NCBI RefSeq assembly: GCF_900169065.1
Contig: NZ_FXZB01000001.1
Span: 62,001 to 126,000 of the forward strand
Source: Brevibacterium aurantiacum
GTDB taxonomy: Bacteria; Actinomycetota; Actinomycetes; Actinomycetales; Brevibacteriaceae
Length of the DNA stretch: 64,000 nucleotides
Direction of reading: 5' to 3'
The position numbers and the translations under genes were made by a program. Below, piece by piece: positions 37,364 to 46,494 of the stretch (within the stretch, counting starts at the first letter, position 1; each line of letters starts with the position of its first letter). Below the pieces are notes generated by a model. It saw only the letters and a list, made by a program, of their open reading frames with translations. It was not told the origin of the DNA and did not search any database.

Positions 37364-38124
37364 CGGACTTCGATCCCTTCGTTCCGGAGTGCGTCCTTGA
37401 CCTCGGCGATGCTCAGAGTTCCGAAGTGGAAGACGCTCGCGGCCAGCAGCGCATCGGCTCCGGCCGCCACGGCGGGAGCGAAGTGCTCGACCCGTCCGGC
37501 TCCCCCGGAGGCGATGAGCGGAACGTCGACGGCTGCCCGTGCGGCGGCGATGAGTTCGAGATCGAAGCCATCGTGAGTGCCGTCTGCGTCGATGGAGTTG
37601 AGCAGGATCTCACCCACGCCGCGCTCGGCGGCCTCGGTGATCCAGTCGATGGCGCAGCGACCTGTGCCCTCTCTGCCGCCGCGGGTGGTGACTTCGAAGC
37701 CGGAACGTGTCTGCGTCCCCTGGCTCCGTCTGGCGTCGAGGGACAGGACGAGGACCTGGTTGCCGAAATGGTGGGCGATGTCGCTGATGAGCTGCGGGTT
37801 CGCGACCGCCGAGGTGTTGACGGAGACCTTGTCGGCCCCATCACGCAGGAGGCGATCGACGTCGGAGACGCTGCGGATGCCGCCGCCGACGGTCAGAGGG
37901 ATGAAGACCTCTTCGGCACAGGAGCGGACGATATCGTGAACCGTCTCCCGGTCGCCGCTGCTGGCGGTGACGTCGAGGAACGTCAGCTCATCTGCCCCTG
38001 ATTCCCCGTAGCGTCGGGCCAGTTCGACCGGATCGCCGGCGTCCTTGAGATCGGCGAACTTCACTCCCTTGACGACACGTCCCTCGTCGACGTCCAGACA
38101 CGGAATGACTCTGATGGCAACCAT
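37360..38124 (-). CDS. hisF: imidazole glycerol phosphate synthase subunit HisF
   Basis: Cyclase subunit that, with HisH, makes IGP and AICAR. The 254-residue barrel has catalytic Asp11 in [10 protein letters not shown] and the second aspartate in LSLDARR; GGGIRS and ASGGAGR mark the two phosphate sites. AGGAG lies 6-7 nt before ATG 38124. hisH, hisA and hisB are outside the window. It begins 28 bp after the carboxyltransferase gene, so it may be read from that transcript. Confidence 0.96.
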   Translation of the reverse strand: MVAIRVIPCLDVDEGRVVKGVKFADLKDAGDPVELARRYGESGADELTFLDVTASSGDRETVHDIVRSCAEEVFIPLTVGGGIRSVSDVDRLLRDGADKVSVNTSAVANPQLISDIAHHFGNQVLVLSLDARRSQGTQTRSGFEVTTRGGREGTGRCAIDWITEAAERGVGEILLNSIDADGTHDGFDLELIAAARAAVDVPLIASGGAGRVEHFAPAVAAGADALLAASVFHFGTLSIAEVKDALRNEGIEVR

Positions 38125-38152
38125 ATGACTCTCCTAGTTTCCCGGTCGACGA

Positions 38153-39655
38153 TTAGATTCCAAGGGTGCGATACCGTTCCATCCGCCGTGCGAGACGACG
38201 GTCGGAGGGTTCGCGCATGAGCTCGATGAGTTCGTACTCAAGTGTCGCACCCACCCGGGACACGAAGTCCAATGGCTCCTTACTCGCGTCCGGGTGTTCG
38301 GCGATGATGCGGTCGACGACTCCTGTCTCCTTGAGCATCGGGGCATGCACCCCTTGGCTCTGTGCCATCTCCGGTGCACGGTCGGTCGTGCGATGCACGA
38401 TCGCCGAGGCTCCTTCCGGAGGCAGAGGTGAGAGCCACCCGTTCTCCGCGCTGAGCACACGATCCGCGGGGATCAGGGCGAGGGCTCCCCCGCCGGAGCC
38501 TTCACCCAGGATGAGTGAGACCGAGGGGGCGTCGAGGTTCGCGAGGTCGGCGAGGCTGCGTGCGATCTCTCCGGCGATGCCGCCTTCCTCCGCCGATTTC
38601 GACAGTGCGGCTCCTGGTGTGTCGATGACCGTCACGAGCGGCAGGTCGAGTTCGGCGGCCAGTCGCATGCCGCGCCTGGCCTCGCGCAGAGCCGCCGGGC
38701 CCAGCGGCGCACGGGAGTCCTGCCGGAACCGGTCCTGTCCGAGGACGATGCAGGGGGCGGATCCGAACTTCGCCAGCGCCAACAGCAGTCCGGGATCCTT
38801 CTCACCCTGTCCCGTGCCGTTGAGGGGCAGCACGGTGTTGGCTGCGGTGCGCAGCAGGTCGCGGACCCCGGGCCGATCGGCCTTGCGGGAACGCGTGATC
38901 GCCTCCCAGGCGTCGGACTTCGGGTCGACCACCTCGGGGCGGGTGTCCGGGTCGCTCACTCGGCAGGGAATCTCCTTGGCTCCCATGAGGACATCGAGGA
39001 CCCGAGCGAGGGTGGTCTGAATACGCTCGGGACTGATCACGGCATCGATGATTCCGTGCTTGTGCAGGTTCTCACCCGTCTGCACGTTCTCCGGGAACTT
39101 CTCCCCGTAGATGGCTTCGTAGACCCGCGGTCCGAGGAAGCCGATGAGCGATCCCGCCTCGGCGACGGTGACGTGGCCCATCGAACCCCAGGACGCGAAC
39201 ACCCCGCCGGTGGTCGGATGCCGCAGGTACACGAGGTAGGGCAGAGCTGCCCGGCGGTGGGCCATGACGGCGTTGGTGATTTTGACCATCGACAGGAACG
39301 CGATCGTGCCTTCCTGCATTCTGGTACCGCCCGAGGCGGGACCCGCCAGCAGCGGCAGCCCTTCGAGCGTCGCACGTTCGATCGCGTCGACGAGCCGCTG
39401 GGCCGCGGCCACGCCGATCGAACCGGCGAGGAAACGGAATTCGCCGGCGACGATGGCAACGCGACGACCCTCGATCCGCCCCTCTCCGGTGATGATGGCT
39501 TCGTCGACTCCGGACTTCTCCTTAGCGGCGGCGAGTTCGGCCGCGTACTCGTCGGAGATTCCTCCGGCGGGTGTGATCGGAGTCGTGTCCCAGGACACGA
39601 AGGATCCGTCGTCCACGACGATGTCGACGAGTTCATGAGCATTCAACCGTGCCAC
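38153..39655 (-). CDS. AccD3-like carboxyltransferase (fused beta/alpha)
   Basis: Carboxyltransferase component of an acyl-CoA carboxylase family enzyme, 500 residues with two crotonase-like halves. The N-terminal half has GRRVAIVAGEF, GPASGGTRMQEG and HPTTGGVFASWGS; the C-terminal half has DTPGAALSKSAEEGGIAGE and LGEGSGGGALAL, equivalent to AccD and AccA. There is no N-terminal zinc finger. From memory it resembles mycobacterial AccD3, whose substrate is unclear. GTG 39655 has AGGAG 8 nt upstream. No biotin carboxylase gene is adjacent, so the partner is elsewhere. Confidence 0.85.
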   Translation of the reverse strand: MARLNAHELVDIVVDDGSFVSWDTTPITPAGGISDEYAAELAAAKEKSGVDEAIITGEGRIEGRRVAIVAGEFRFLAGSIGVAAAQRLVDAIERATLEGLPLLAGPASGGTRMQEGTIAFLSMVKITNAVMAHRRAALPYLVYLRHPTTGGVFASWGSMGHVTVAEAGSLIGFLGPRVYEAIYGEKFPENVQTGENLHKHGIIDAVISPERIQTTLARVLDVLMGAKEIPCRVSDPDTRPEVVDPKSDAWEAITRSRKADRPGVRDLLRTAANTVLPLNGTGQGEKDPGLLLALAKFGSAPCIVLGQDRFRQDSRAPLGPAALREARRGMRLAAELDLPLVTVIDTPGAALSKSAEEGGIAGEIARSLADLANLDAPSVSLILGEGSGGGALALIPADRVLSAENGWLSPLPPEGASAIVHRTTDRAPEMAQSQGVHAPMLKETGVVDRIIAEHPDASKEPLDFVSRVGATLEYELIELMREPSDRRLARRMERYRTLGI

Positions 39656-39700
39656 GTGCGTATCTCCTGTTTCAGATGTGTCTGACGAACGGTAAAGCGG

Positions 39701-39728
39701 TGTTGGACCTGCTGTGTTGGGCCTGCTG
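39701..39728. repeat. tandem 14-bp repeat between CoA-transferase and carboxyltransferase genes
   Basis: Two adjacent 14-bp units differing by one base (TGTTGGACCTGCTG, then TGTTGGGCCTGCTG) in an 85-bp intergenic gap. No function is apparent. Confidence 0.6.
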
Positions 39729-39740
39729 TGCTCGGGAGTC

Positions 39741-40946
39741 TCAGCCGTCCGAGTCGAGCCAGGACACGATCGCCTCGGCGTCCTCGTTCAGCAGCGGTGG
39801 GGCATCGTGTGCGGTCCGCGTGGTCTCGACCTCGGCCTCACCATCGGCGTCGAAGAAGCGCAGTGGCGGTCCCGGCAGGTCGATGTCGCCGAGGACCGGG
39901 TGATCGACGGAGACCTTGAGTCCCTGGCTCAGCGCCTGGTCCCAGGAGTAGACCTCTTCGAGAGTGCGCACCGTGCCGGACGGGATCCCTGCGTCGCCGA
40001 GCTTGGCGAGCAGGTCCTCTGGCCCGAAGGCGGCGAACTTGCTCTCGATGAGCTCGATCACGGCCGGGCGGTTCGCAACGCGGGAGGCGTTGTCGGACAT
40101 GCCTTCGGTGGCCGGGTCGATGTCGAATGCGGCGCAGAACTTCTGCCACAGGTTCTCGTTGCCCACGGAGATCTGCACGGCGCCTTCATGGCATTTGAAG
40201 AGTCCGTAGGGAGACAGAGAAGGATGGTGGTTGCCGCCGGGCTGCGGGTTCTGCCCGGCCACTGTGGCGCGGGTGCCCTGGAAGGCGTGGACTCCGACCA
40301 TTCCGGCGATGAGGGAGGTGCGGACGACCTTGCCCTTGCCGGTGCGTTCACGTTCGAGCAGGGCGGCGAGGACACCGTAGGAGCCGTAGATCCCGGCCAG
40401 GAGGTCTGCGATGGGGACTCCGACGCGCTGCATGTCGTCTGGCCCCGACCCTGTCAGTGACATCAGGCCCGCTTCGCCCTGAGCGATCTGGTCGTAGCCG
40501 GCGCGGGAGGATTCGGGTCCGTCGTGGCCGAAGCCGGTGATCGACAGGAGCACCAGGCGCGGGTTGATCTCCATGCACACCGTGGTGGAGAAGCCGAGGC
40601 GGTCGAGGACGCCGGAGCGGAAGTTCTCGATGAGCACGTCGGCCCGGGAGATGAGTTCGCGCAGCGTCTGCTTGCCGGTGTCCGACTTGAGGTCGAGGGC
40701 GATGGATTCCTTATTGCGGTTGCAGGAGAAGAAGTACGTTGCCTGCGGGTCGTCTTCGGGTCCTACGAAGGGAGGTCCCCAGGACCGCGAGTCATCGCCC
40801 TTGCCCGGGTTCTCGACCTTGATCACTCGGGCGCCGAGGTCGCCGAACATCATTCCCGCATGTGGGCCGGCCAATGCGCGAGAGAGGTCGATGACCGTGT
40901 ATCCGGTCAGTGGGCCTTCGACCCCTGTGATTGTGTCGTTCGACAT
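39741..40946 (-). CDS. CaiB/BaiF family (class III) CoA-transferase
   Basis: Transfers CoA between acyl groups; the substrate is not readable. The 401-residue protein has the family N-terminus GYTVIDLSRALAGPHAGMMFGDLGARVIKVE, the IENFRSGVLDRLG segment and the GYDQIAQGEAGLM region with the expected catalytic aspartate. ATG 40946 follows GGAGG by 7 nt and lies 2 bp after the stop of the bPH gene. It and the carboxyltransferase suggest a small acyl-CoA module, but no dehydrogenase or ligase accompanies them. Confidence 0.9.
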   Translation of the reverse strand: MSNDTITGVEGPLTGYTVIDLSRALAGPHAGMMFGDLGARVIKVENPGKGDDSRSWGPPFVGPEDDPQATYFFSCNRNKESIALDLKSDTGKQTLRELISRADVLIENFRSGVLDRLGFSTTVCMEINPRLVLLSITGFGHDGPESSRAGYDQIAQGEAGLMSLTGSGPDDMQRVGVPIADLLAGIYGSYGVLAALLERERTGKGKVVRTSLIAGMVGVHAFQGTRATVAGQNPQPGGNHHPSLSPYGLFKCHEGAVQISVGNENLWQKFCAAFDIDPATEGMSDNASRVANRPAVIELIESKFAAFGPEDLLAKLGDAGIPSGTVRTLEEVYSWDQALSQGLKVSVDHPVLGDIDLPGPPLRFFDADGEAEVETTRTAHDAPPLLNEDAEAIVSWLDSDG

Positions 40947-40948
40947 TC

Positions 40949-41410
40949 CTATTCCTCCTTGAAGTGGGTCCATCTAGCGATGAGCATACGCAATCGCTGA
41001 CATTCCTCGTGGGCTCGGGGGCCATCCGCATGCTGGATCGCCATCACGCTGTAGGTGGTTCCGTCGGTCAGATCGAGGGTCGGCCAGGGGTCGTCTCCCT
41101 CCGGGGAGAAAGCGACGCCGAGAATCTGACCCCAGGCGAAGGTCCGCGTCCTGACCATGTTCTTCACGACCAGGCCGGATTCGCTGGGTCGGGCCTGGAT
41201 GTCGGCGACGCGCAGCAGGGCGGCTGCGGAGATGATTCCCAGCAGGTTCATCCAGACCACATCGAGCGGGGTCCAAGGGTCCCAGTCCACGACGAGCAGT
41301 GCCACGGAGAGCACGGCAAAGCCGATGAACACCACCACTGCGCCGACGGTGCTGATGACGCGCACCTGGCGGGGTCGGAAGACGCGGAAATCAGATTCGG
41401 CAGGCGCCAA
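40949..41410 (-). CDS. bacterial PH-domain membrane protein
   Basis: A 153-residue protein with two hydrophobic helices (about 17-41 and 48-67) and then a bacterial pleckstrin-like domain with GLVVKNMVRTRTFAWGQILG and DGTTYSVMA. Function unknown; such proteins are common in actinobacterial envelopes. The TTG at 41410 is the best start in frame and overlaps the hisG end by 20 bp; a GTG a little downstream is possible. Confidence 0.75.
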   Translation of the reverse strand: MAPAESDFRVFRPRQVRVISTVGAVVVFIGFAVLSVALLVVDWDPWTPLDVVWMNLLGIISAAALLRVADIQARPSESGLVVKNMVRTRTFAWGQILGVAFSPEGDDPWPTLDLTDGTTYSVMAIQHADGPRAHEECQRLRMLIARWTHFKEE

Positions 41411-42230
41411 TGTTCGTCACCAGAATCGCACGTGCACCGACCGCGTAGAGGCGGTCCATGACGTTGTTGACCTCTTTGGATTCGACCATGACGCGGGCGG
41501 CGACCCAGCCAGTCTCCTGCAGTGGGGAGATCGTGGGTGATTCGAGGCCGGGGGTCAGCCCGAGAGCTTGTGGCAGGAGGCGCTCTTCGATGTTGTAGTC
41601 GACGAGAACGTACTGACGGGCCACCATCACCGATTCGAGCCGGCGCTTGAGCACCTCGATGGTCTCGGCTGCCCCATCGCGTTGGACGAGGACGGCCTCG
41701 GACTCCAGCAGGGGTTCGCCGAAGGTCTCAAGTCCTGCCGCGCGCAGGGTGCTGCCGGTTTCGACCACATCGGCGATGGCATCGGCGACGCCGAGCTGGA
41801 TGGAGACTTCGATCGCTCCGTCGAGCTGCACGGTCTTCGCATCGATGCCTCTGGCCTGCAGGTCGGCGTCGACGAGGTTGGGGAAGCTGGTGGCGATGCG
41901 GGCACCCTCGAGCTGTGCCGGGGAGGTGTAGGAACCGCTGACACCGGCGTAGAAGAAGCGGGAGGCACCGAATCCGAGTCCGATGACTTCCTGCGCCTCG
42001 GCCTTCGACTCCAGAAGCAGATCGCGACCGGTGATGCCGGCGTCGAGGATTCCCGACCCGACGTAGACGGCGATGTCGCGGGGGCGCAGGTAGAAGAATT
42101 CGACGCCGTTGACTTCATCCTGATGGACCAGGGTCTTGCTTCCCCGGCGGGTGGAGTATCCGGCCTCGCTGAGCATTTCGGAGGCGGCTTCGGACAGTGC
42201 GCCCTTGTTCGGCACGGCTACACGCAGCAT
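41391..42230 (-). CDS. hisG: ATP phosphoribosyltransferase
   Basis: First, feedback-controlled step of histidine synthesis (ATP plus PRPP). At 279 residues it is the long form; the C-terminal region (about 205-279: MVARQYVLVDYNIEE to ILVTNIGACRI) is the histidine-binding regulatory domain. The catalytic part has RVAVPNKGAL, GITGRDL and the PRPP loop DAIADVVETGSTLRAAGL. ATG 42230 has AAAGGA 5 nt upstream. Confidence 0.96.
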   Translation of the reverse strand: MLRVAVPNKGALSEAASEMLSEAGYSTRRGSKTLVHQDEVNGVEFFYLRPRDIAVYVGSGILDAGITGRDLLLESKAEAQEVIGLGFGASRFFYAGVSGSYTSPAQLEGARIATSFPNLVDADLQARGIDAKTVQLDGAIEVSIQLGVADAIADVVETGSTLRAAGLETFGEPLLESEAVLVQRDGAAETIEVLKRRLESVMVARQYVLVDYNIEERLLPQALGLTPGLESPTISPLQETGWVAARVMVESKEVNNVMDRLYAVGARAILVTNIGACRI

Positions 42231-42281
42231 GGTGTCCTTTTGTGTTTCATCGTCAACGGTTGTGAGTGGTGCTCGGACTGC

Positions 42282-42313
42282 GGTTCAGGCGGTCTCTGGT
42301 TCAGGCGGTCTCT
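42282..42313. repeat. perfect 2 x 16-bp tandem repeat at the hisE stop codon
   Basis: GGTTCAGGCGGTCTCT occurs twice in direct succession (42282-42297 and 42298-42313). The second copy covers part of the hisE stop codon, so the repeat probably arose by slippage at the gene end. Confidence 0.85.
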
Positions 42314-42575
42314 ACAGATGCGAGTTGACGTCGTCGAGGCTGAGATCCTTGGCGACCATGAGCACCTGGAGGTGGTAGAGCAGCTGGGAGATCTCCCCGG
42401 CAAGCTCGTCCTTGGTCTCGTACTCGGCCGCCATCCAGACCTCTGCGGCTTCTTCGACGACCTTCTTTCCGATCGCATGGACTCCGGCGTCGAGTTCGGC
42501 CACGGTCTTCGAGCCTTCGGGGCGATCGAGGGATTTCTGCAGGAGTTCGGCGTAGAGCGAGTCAAAGGTCTTCAC
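42312..42575 (-). CDS. hisE: phosphoribosyl-ATP pyrophosphatase
   Basis: Second step of histidine synthesis, PR-ATP to PR-AMP. The 87-residue all-alpha protein has the MazG-like metal site [14 protein letters not shown] and the E..D motif [13 protein letters not shown]. Start GTG 42575 ([11 protein letters not shown]). It is 81 bp from hisG and transcribed before it. Confidence 0.95.
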   Translation of the reverse strand: MKTFDSLYAELLQKSLDRPEGSKTVAELDAGVHAIGKKVVEEAAEVWMAAEYETKDELAGEISQLLYHLQVLMVAKDLSLDDVNSHL

Positions 42576-42655
42576 GAATCCAGCCTAATACATCGCCTAC
42601 TTCGCGTCCGCACAGGGTCTCGACCAGCGGGACAGCCCCAGTGAGCGGAACGGTC

Positions 42656-43321
42656 TCATTCCTCCGGGCTGCGGTTGATGTCCGTTGCGCCGAGGTGGGG
42701 CGCAGAGATCGTCTGCCGTGATCTCTTCGACCAGTCGATGAAGCCGATGACGACCATGACGAGGAAGATGAGGTACACAGCCCCGGAGAACACGAGGCCT
42801 CCGGCTACTGCCAGGGGAATGCCGACGAGGTCGACGGCCAGCCACACGAACCAGAATTCGACGATCGCCCGTCCCTGGGCGTACATCGCCACGAGTGATC
42901 CGATGAAGATGTAAGCGTCTGGGTAGGGGTTCCATGACCATCCGCCCAGTGCCAGGACATAGCCGAACACCGCGGTGCCCAGCAGCAGGGCACCGATCAG
43001 GAGGAATCGTTCCTTCCAGGTGGCCCAGCGGACGAGGACCTCTCCTGCGGCTTCGCGCGATTTGTTCCACTGCGTCCAGCCCCACACCGCGGCGACGATG
43101 ATGACGACCTGCCGGGAGGCGTTGCCGCCCAGGCCCGCGGAGATGCTCGCGGCGAAGAGCAGGATGGAACCGAGGATCTGCACCGGCCAGGACAGGATGT
43201 TGCGGCGCAGCGCCAGGACCACAGTGGCCAGGGCGCAGATGTTGCCGAACAGGTCGGAGTACGGCACTGGTTTGCCCAGCAGTTCGAATGCCGGCGTGTT
43301 CAGCCAGTCGAGCAGTTCCAT
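42656..43321 (-). CDS. pnuC: PnuC-type nicotinamide riboside transporter
   Basis: A 221-residue membrane protein with about seven helices that would import nicotinamide riboside by facilitated diffusion. Family features are the N-terminal WLNTPAFELLGKPVPYSDLFGN, the WPVQILGSILLF helix, QWNKSREA and the WNPYPDAYIF substrate segment. ATG 43321 has AAGAAGG 5 nt upstream. It lies 11 bp after rpe, so it is in the same operon; no NadR-type kinase gene is in the window. Confidence 0.9.
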   Translation of the reverse strand: MELLDWLNTPAFELLGKPVPYSDLFGNICALATVVLALRRNILSWPVQILGSILLFAASISAGLGGNASRQVVIIVAAVWGWTQWNKSREAAGEVLVRWATWKERFLLIGALLLGTAVFGYVLALGGWSWNPYPDAYIFIGSLVAMYAQGRAIVEFWFVWLAVDLVGIPLAVAGGLVFSGAVYLIFLVMVVIGFIDWSKRSRQTISAPHLGATDINRSPEE

Positions 43322-43332
43322 ATCGGCCTTCT

Positions 43333-43995
43333 TCAGTGCACGTGTGATGCTGCGAGTTCACGCAGCCCTGAGATCGCGGCGGCGGCGTCTTCGGGTCCGT
43401 AGACGGCGGAGCCGGCCACGAGCACATCGGCACCGGCGTCGACAACGCGTTCGACCGTCGAGGTCGACACTCCCCCATCGACCTGAAGTTTGATCTCAAG
43501 CCCGGAAGCCGAAATCGCTTCACGCGTGCGCCGGATCTTCGGCAGGCACACATCGAGGAACTTCTGCCCGCCGAACCCGGGTTCAACGGTCATGATGAGG
43601 ATCTGATCGAACTCGCCGAGGAGGTCGATGAAGGGTTCGATCGGAGTCGCCGGCTTGAGTGCGAGGCTGGCTTTGGCTCCCAGCTTCCGGATCTCCCTGG
43701 CCAGACGCACGGGTGCGGCGGCCGCCTCGGCGTGGAAGGTCACCGAGGCACAGCCGAGTTCGGCGTAGACGGGGGCGTGCCTGTCCGCCTCGGCGATCAT
43801 CAGGTGAGCGTCGAGTGGGATCGGGCTGATCGCCTGGATCCGTTCGACCACGGGAGGACCGAATGTCAGATTGGGGACGAAATGGTTATCCATCACGTCG
43901 ATGTGAGCCATATCTGCCGTGCTGATCTTCGCCAGTTCGCCCCGCAGGTCCGAGAAATCGGAGCTGAGGATGCTGGGATTGATCTCGATCGCCAT
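43333..43995 (-). CDS. rpe: ribulose-phosphate 3-epimerase
   Basis: Interconverts ribulose 5-phosphate and xylulose 5-phosphate. The 220-residue barrel has [26 protein letters not shown] (metal and catalytic Asp), [12 protein letters not shown] and [14 protein letters not shown] 43995 has GGAAGG 9 nt upstream and follows the rsmB stop by 1 bp. Confidence 0.97.
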   Translation of the reverse strand: MAIEINPSILSSDFSDLRGELAKISTADMAHIDVMDNHFVPNLTFGPPVVERIQAISPIPLDAHLMIAEADRHAPVYAELGCASVTFHAEAAAAPVRLAREIRKLGAKASLALKPATPIEPFIDLLGEFDQILIMTVEPGFGGQKFLDVCLPKIRRTREAISASGLEIKLQVDGGVSTSTVERVVDAGADVLVAGSAVYGPEDAAAAISGLRELAASHVH

Positions 43996-43996
43996 T

Positions 43997-45484
43997 TCAG
44001 TTCGCCTTCCGCATCAGAGCCAAGAACATTCCATCGGTGTTGTGGACATGGGGCCACAGCTGAGCGTACCGTCCCGCTCCCCTGGTCACCGAGGCAAACC
44101 CCTCGGCGTCGGTGCCGGTGACCTCGGCGAGGACCGCCGGTGCGTCGAGGATCTCGACGTCGGTTTTGCGCAGGACATCGTCGACGACGAGCACGGTCTC
44201 TGCGTAGTGGGAAGAACAGGTGGAGTAGGCCACGACTCCCCCGGGAGCGCAGGCGTCCAAGGCCGCACGCAGAAGCTCGCGCTGCAGCCCAGCCAGGGCA
44301 TTGATGTCCTCGGGGCGCCGCCGGTAGCGGGCTTCGGGACGACGCCGCAGGGCGCCGAGGCCCGAGCAGGGGACGTCGACGAGGACCTTCGCGTAGGGAC
44401 CGGTGGCATCACGGGCATCTTGGACGCGGGTGGTGACGTTGTCGAGTGCCTGGGTGGAAGACCTCACGAGTTCAACCCGGTGCTCACTGGAGTCGAAAGC
44501 GTCGAGGGCACCGCCCTGCTGTTTGGCGATCGCTGCCAGGACTGCGGCCTTGCCGCCGGGGCCGGCGCACAGGTCTGCCCAGTTGCCTGCCGGTGCCTCA
44601 ACCTGTGCCAGCGCCAGCGCCACCAGTGCGGAGCCTTCGTCCTGCACACGGGCGCGGCCGGTGGCGACGGCATCGACGTTCTTGGGCACGGCGGTCTCGA
44701 GGGTGACGCCGATGGGAGAGAATTCGGTCGGGGCCCCAGGCAGCTCGCTGCGGTCCACGAGTCCGGGCAGGGCGGAGACGCTGACCTTGGCCGCCGCATT
44801 GTCTGCCTCCAGCAGTGCCTGCAGTTCGGAGGCCTGACGACCATGGCCCTTGAGTGCTTGGGTCATGGCCCGAACGATCCATTCGGGATGAGAGTATTCG
44901 ATGGCCTGTTCGCCCACAGCGGTGGCACCGTCAGTCACGCGACGCAGCCATTCGGCCCGGTCGACCTCGGAGATCCGACGCAGCACGGCGTTGACGAATC
45001 CGGCGGTCTTCGGTGCATTGGTCTTGATCACGGCGACGGTCTCAGACAGTGCTGCATGGTCGGGCACGCGCATGGACAGGATCTGGTGGGCGCCGAGGCG
45101 CATTCCGGCCAGCGGTTCGGCGTCGATGCTGTCGATGGGCCGGTTCGCGGCCCTGGCGATGATCGCATCGTAGAACTCCTGTTGGCGCAGGGCGCCGTAC
45201 GTCAGTTCCGTTGTGAACGCCGCGTCCTGGGGTTCCATGTGCGTGCGGGCCAACTTGGCGGGCAGGAGCAGGTTCGCGTAGGAGTCCTTCGTCTCTACGT
45301 CGAGGAGGACCTCCCAGGCGATGCGCCGCGGCAGGTTCTTCGCCTGTCTGGGCTCACGCTCCGTCTGCTGTCGGCGCGGAGCCGACTTCCTGCCGGCTCC
45401 ACCTGCTTTCCGGCGTGAGTTGCCGGCTGCGTTCCCGGCTGGCTGCTTCCGTGGCCTGCGCTCTTCTGCTGGCATCTGTCTCAT
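43997..45484 (-). CDS. rsmB: 16S rRNA (cytosine-967-C5)-methyltransferase
   Basis: Methylates C967 of 16S rRNA. The 495 residues include an Arg/Pro-rich tail (1-50), a NusB-like RNA-binding domain (about 52-190) and a Rossmann methyltransferase domain with [10 protein letters not shown] (SAM), [16 protein letters not shown] (acidic/Cys motif IV) and [11 protein letters not shown] (catalytic Cys, motif VI). ATG 45484 overlaps the fmt stop (ATGA), a pairing conserved in many bacteria. Confidence 0.96.
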   Translation of the reverse strand: MRQMPAEERRPRKQPAGNAAGNSRRKAGGAGRKSAPRRQQTEREPRQAKNLPRRIAWEVLLDVETKDSYANLLLPAKLARTHMEPQDAAFTTELTYGALRQQEFYDAIIARAANRPIDSIDAEPLAGMRLGAHQILSMRVPDHAALSETVAVIKTNAPKTAGFVNAVLRRISEVDRAEWLRRVTDGATAVGEQAIEYSHPEWIVRAMTQALKGHGRQASELQALLEADNAAAKVSVSALPGLVDRSELPGAPTEFSPIGVTLETAVPKNVDAVATGRARVQDEGSALVALALAQVEAPAGNWADLCAGPGGKAAVLAAIAKQQGGALDAFDSSEHRVELVRSSTQALDNVTTRVQDARDATGPYAKVLVDVPCSGLGALRRRPEARYRRRPEDINALAGLQRELLRAALDACAPGGVVAYSTCSSHYAETVLVVDDVLRKTDVEILDAPAVLAEVTGTDAEGFASVTRGAGRYAQLWPHVHNTDGMFLALMRKAN

Positions 45485-46440
45485 GCTCCTTGCTCGGGAT
45501 CGGCCGCCGGCTCGGCGCTGGTTTCCAGGGGATCGAATCGGATGTCGCCGCGGCCGCGCAGGAAGTCAACGGCGGCCATGCGTGCTTTGCCGAAGGGTTG
45601 GATCTCCGCCACGTGGACCCATCCGTCGCCGCAGCCAAGCACGGCGGTCTTCTCCCAGGATGTCAGGAGGCCGACCTCTGGCGGGTCGGTGACCTCGGGA
45701 GCAGGTGTGAGACCGAAGAGTTTGGTCCGCTTCCCATCGACATCGGCCCATGGTCCGGGGCTGGGGCTGACTCCCCGGGAGCGGTCGATGATGGCCTGTG
45801 CTGGTTCGGTGAAGTCGAGATGAGCATCATCGACGCCGATCTTGTCCGCGTGGGTCGCCTCTCCGGACTGTGGGGTGAGGACTGCGGTTCCGTCCTCGAG
45901 GTCGTCGAAGGCGGCGACCAGTTCTGCCGCGCCTTTGTGAGCGTAGTCATCGAGTGCGGTGGCGACGTCGGGATGGTCAAGCGGCAGTTCGAGGCGACGC
46001 AGGACGGGGCCGGAGTCCATGCCCTCGTCGATTCTGAACACGCTCACCCCGCTGTGCTGTCGGCCCTCGATCAGGGCTCGCTGGACGGGTGCGGCTCCGC
46101 GATGGGCGGGCAGGAGGGAGAAGTGGAGGTTGAACCAGCCGAGTTCGGCGGTGGATAGGGCTGCCGGTCCGGCGATTGCTCCATAGGCGACGACGGCCAC
46201 GGCATCGACCTTGAGCGCGCGGAGTTCGGCGATGACCTCACCGCGGAGACGACTCGCTTCGATGACATCGAGACCCAGCTCAAGTGCGCGGGCCTTGACC
46301 GGCGAGGGGGTGAGGACTCGCTTGCGTCCCACCGGGGCGTCGGGTCGGGTGAGGACGGCACGGATGCGGTGTCGAGATTCGACAAAGGCCTCGAGGGCTG
46401 GCACTGCGGCATCCGGGGTTCCGGCGAAGACGATATCCAC
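45481..46440 (-). CDS. fmt: methionyl-tRNA formyltransferase
   Basis: Formylates initiator Met-tRNA using 10-formyl-THF. The 319-residue protein has the N-terminal MDIVFAGTPDAAVPALEAF, the folate signature NLHFSLLPAHRGAAP with the catalytic Asn/His, and SVFRIDEGMDSGPV with the aspartate; a C-terminal tRNA-binding domain follows. GTG 46440 is 7 nt after TAGAAT and has no ribosome-binding site, so it may be leaderless. It is 54 bp from priA. Confidence 0.96.
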   Translation of the reverse strand: MDIVFAGTPDAAVPALEAFVESRHRIRAVLTRPDAPVGRKRVLTPSPVKARALELGLDVIEASRLRGEVIAELRALKVDAVAVVAYGAIAGPAALSTAELGWFNLHFSLLPAHRGAAPVQRALIEGRQHSGVSVFRIDEGMDSGPVLRRLELPLDHPDVATALDDYAHKGAAELVAAFDDLEDGTAVLTPQSGEATHADKIGVDDAHLDFTEPAQAIIDRSRGVSPSPGPWADVDGKRTKLFGLTPAPEVTDPPEVGLLTSWEKTAVLGCGDGWVHVAEIQPFGKARMAAVDFLRGRGDIRFDPLETSAEPAADPEQGA

Positions 46441-46453
46441 TTGAGGAATTCTA
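46441..46453 (-). promoter_or_regulatory. possible leaderless promoter of fmt (-10 box)
   Basis: TAGAAT at 46448-46453, seven nucleotides, then GTG 46440, inside the 54-bp gap after priA. No -35 match. Confidence 0.45.
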
Positions 46454-46494
46454 CTTGTTCGGTCCGCAGGTGCGGCGCCCGGGCATCATCGGGC

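Noticed and set aside
38125-38152. Trp/His leader peptide or T-box before hisF-trpE
   Set aside because: The gap is only 28 bp; no codon run or specifier hairpin fits.
43919-45418. 499-codon plus-strand open frame
   Set aside because: It is antisense to rsmB and rpe, shows no domain, has Gly/Val/Asp-rich codon-shadow composition and no ribosome-binding site.
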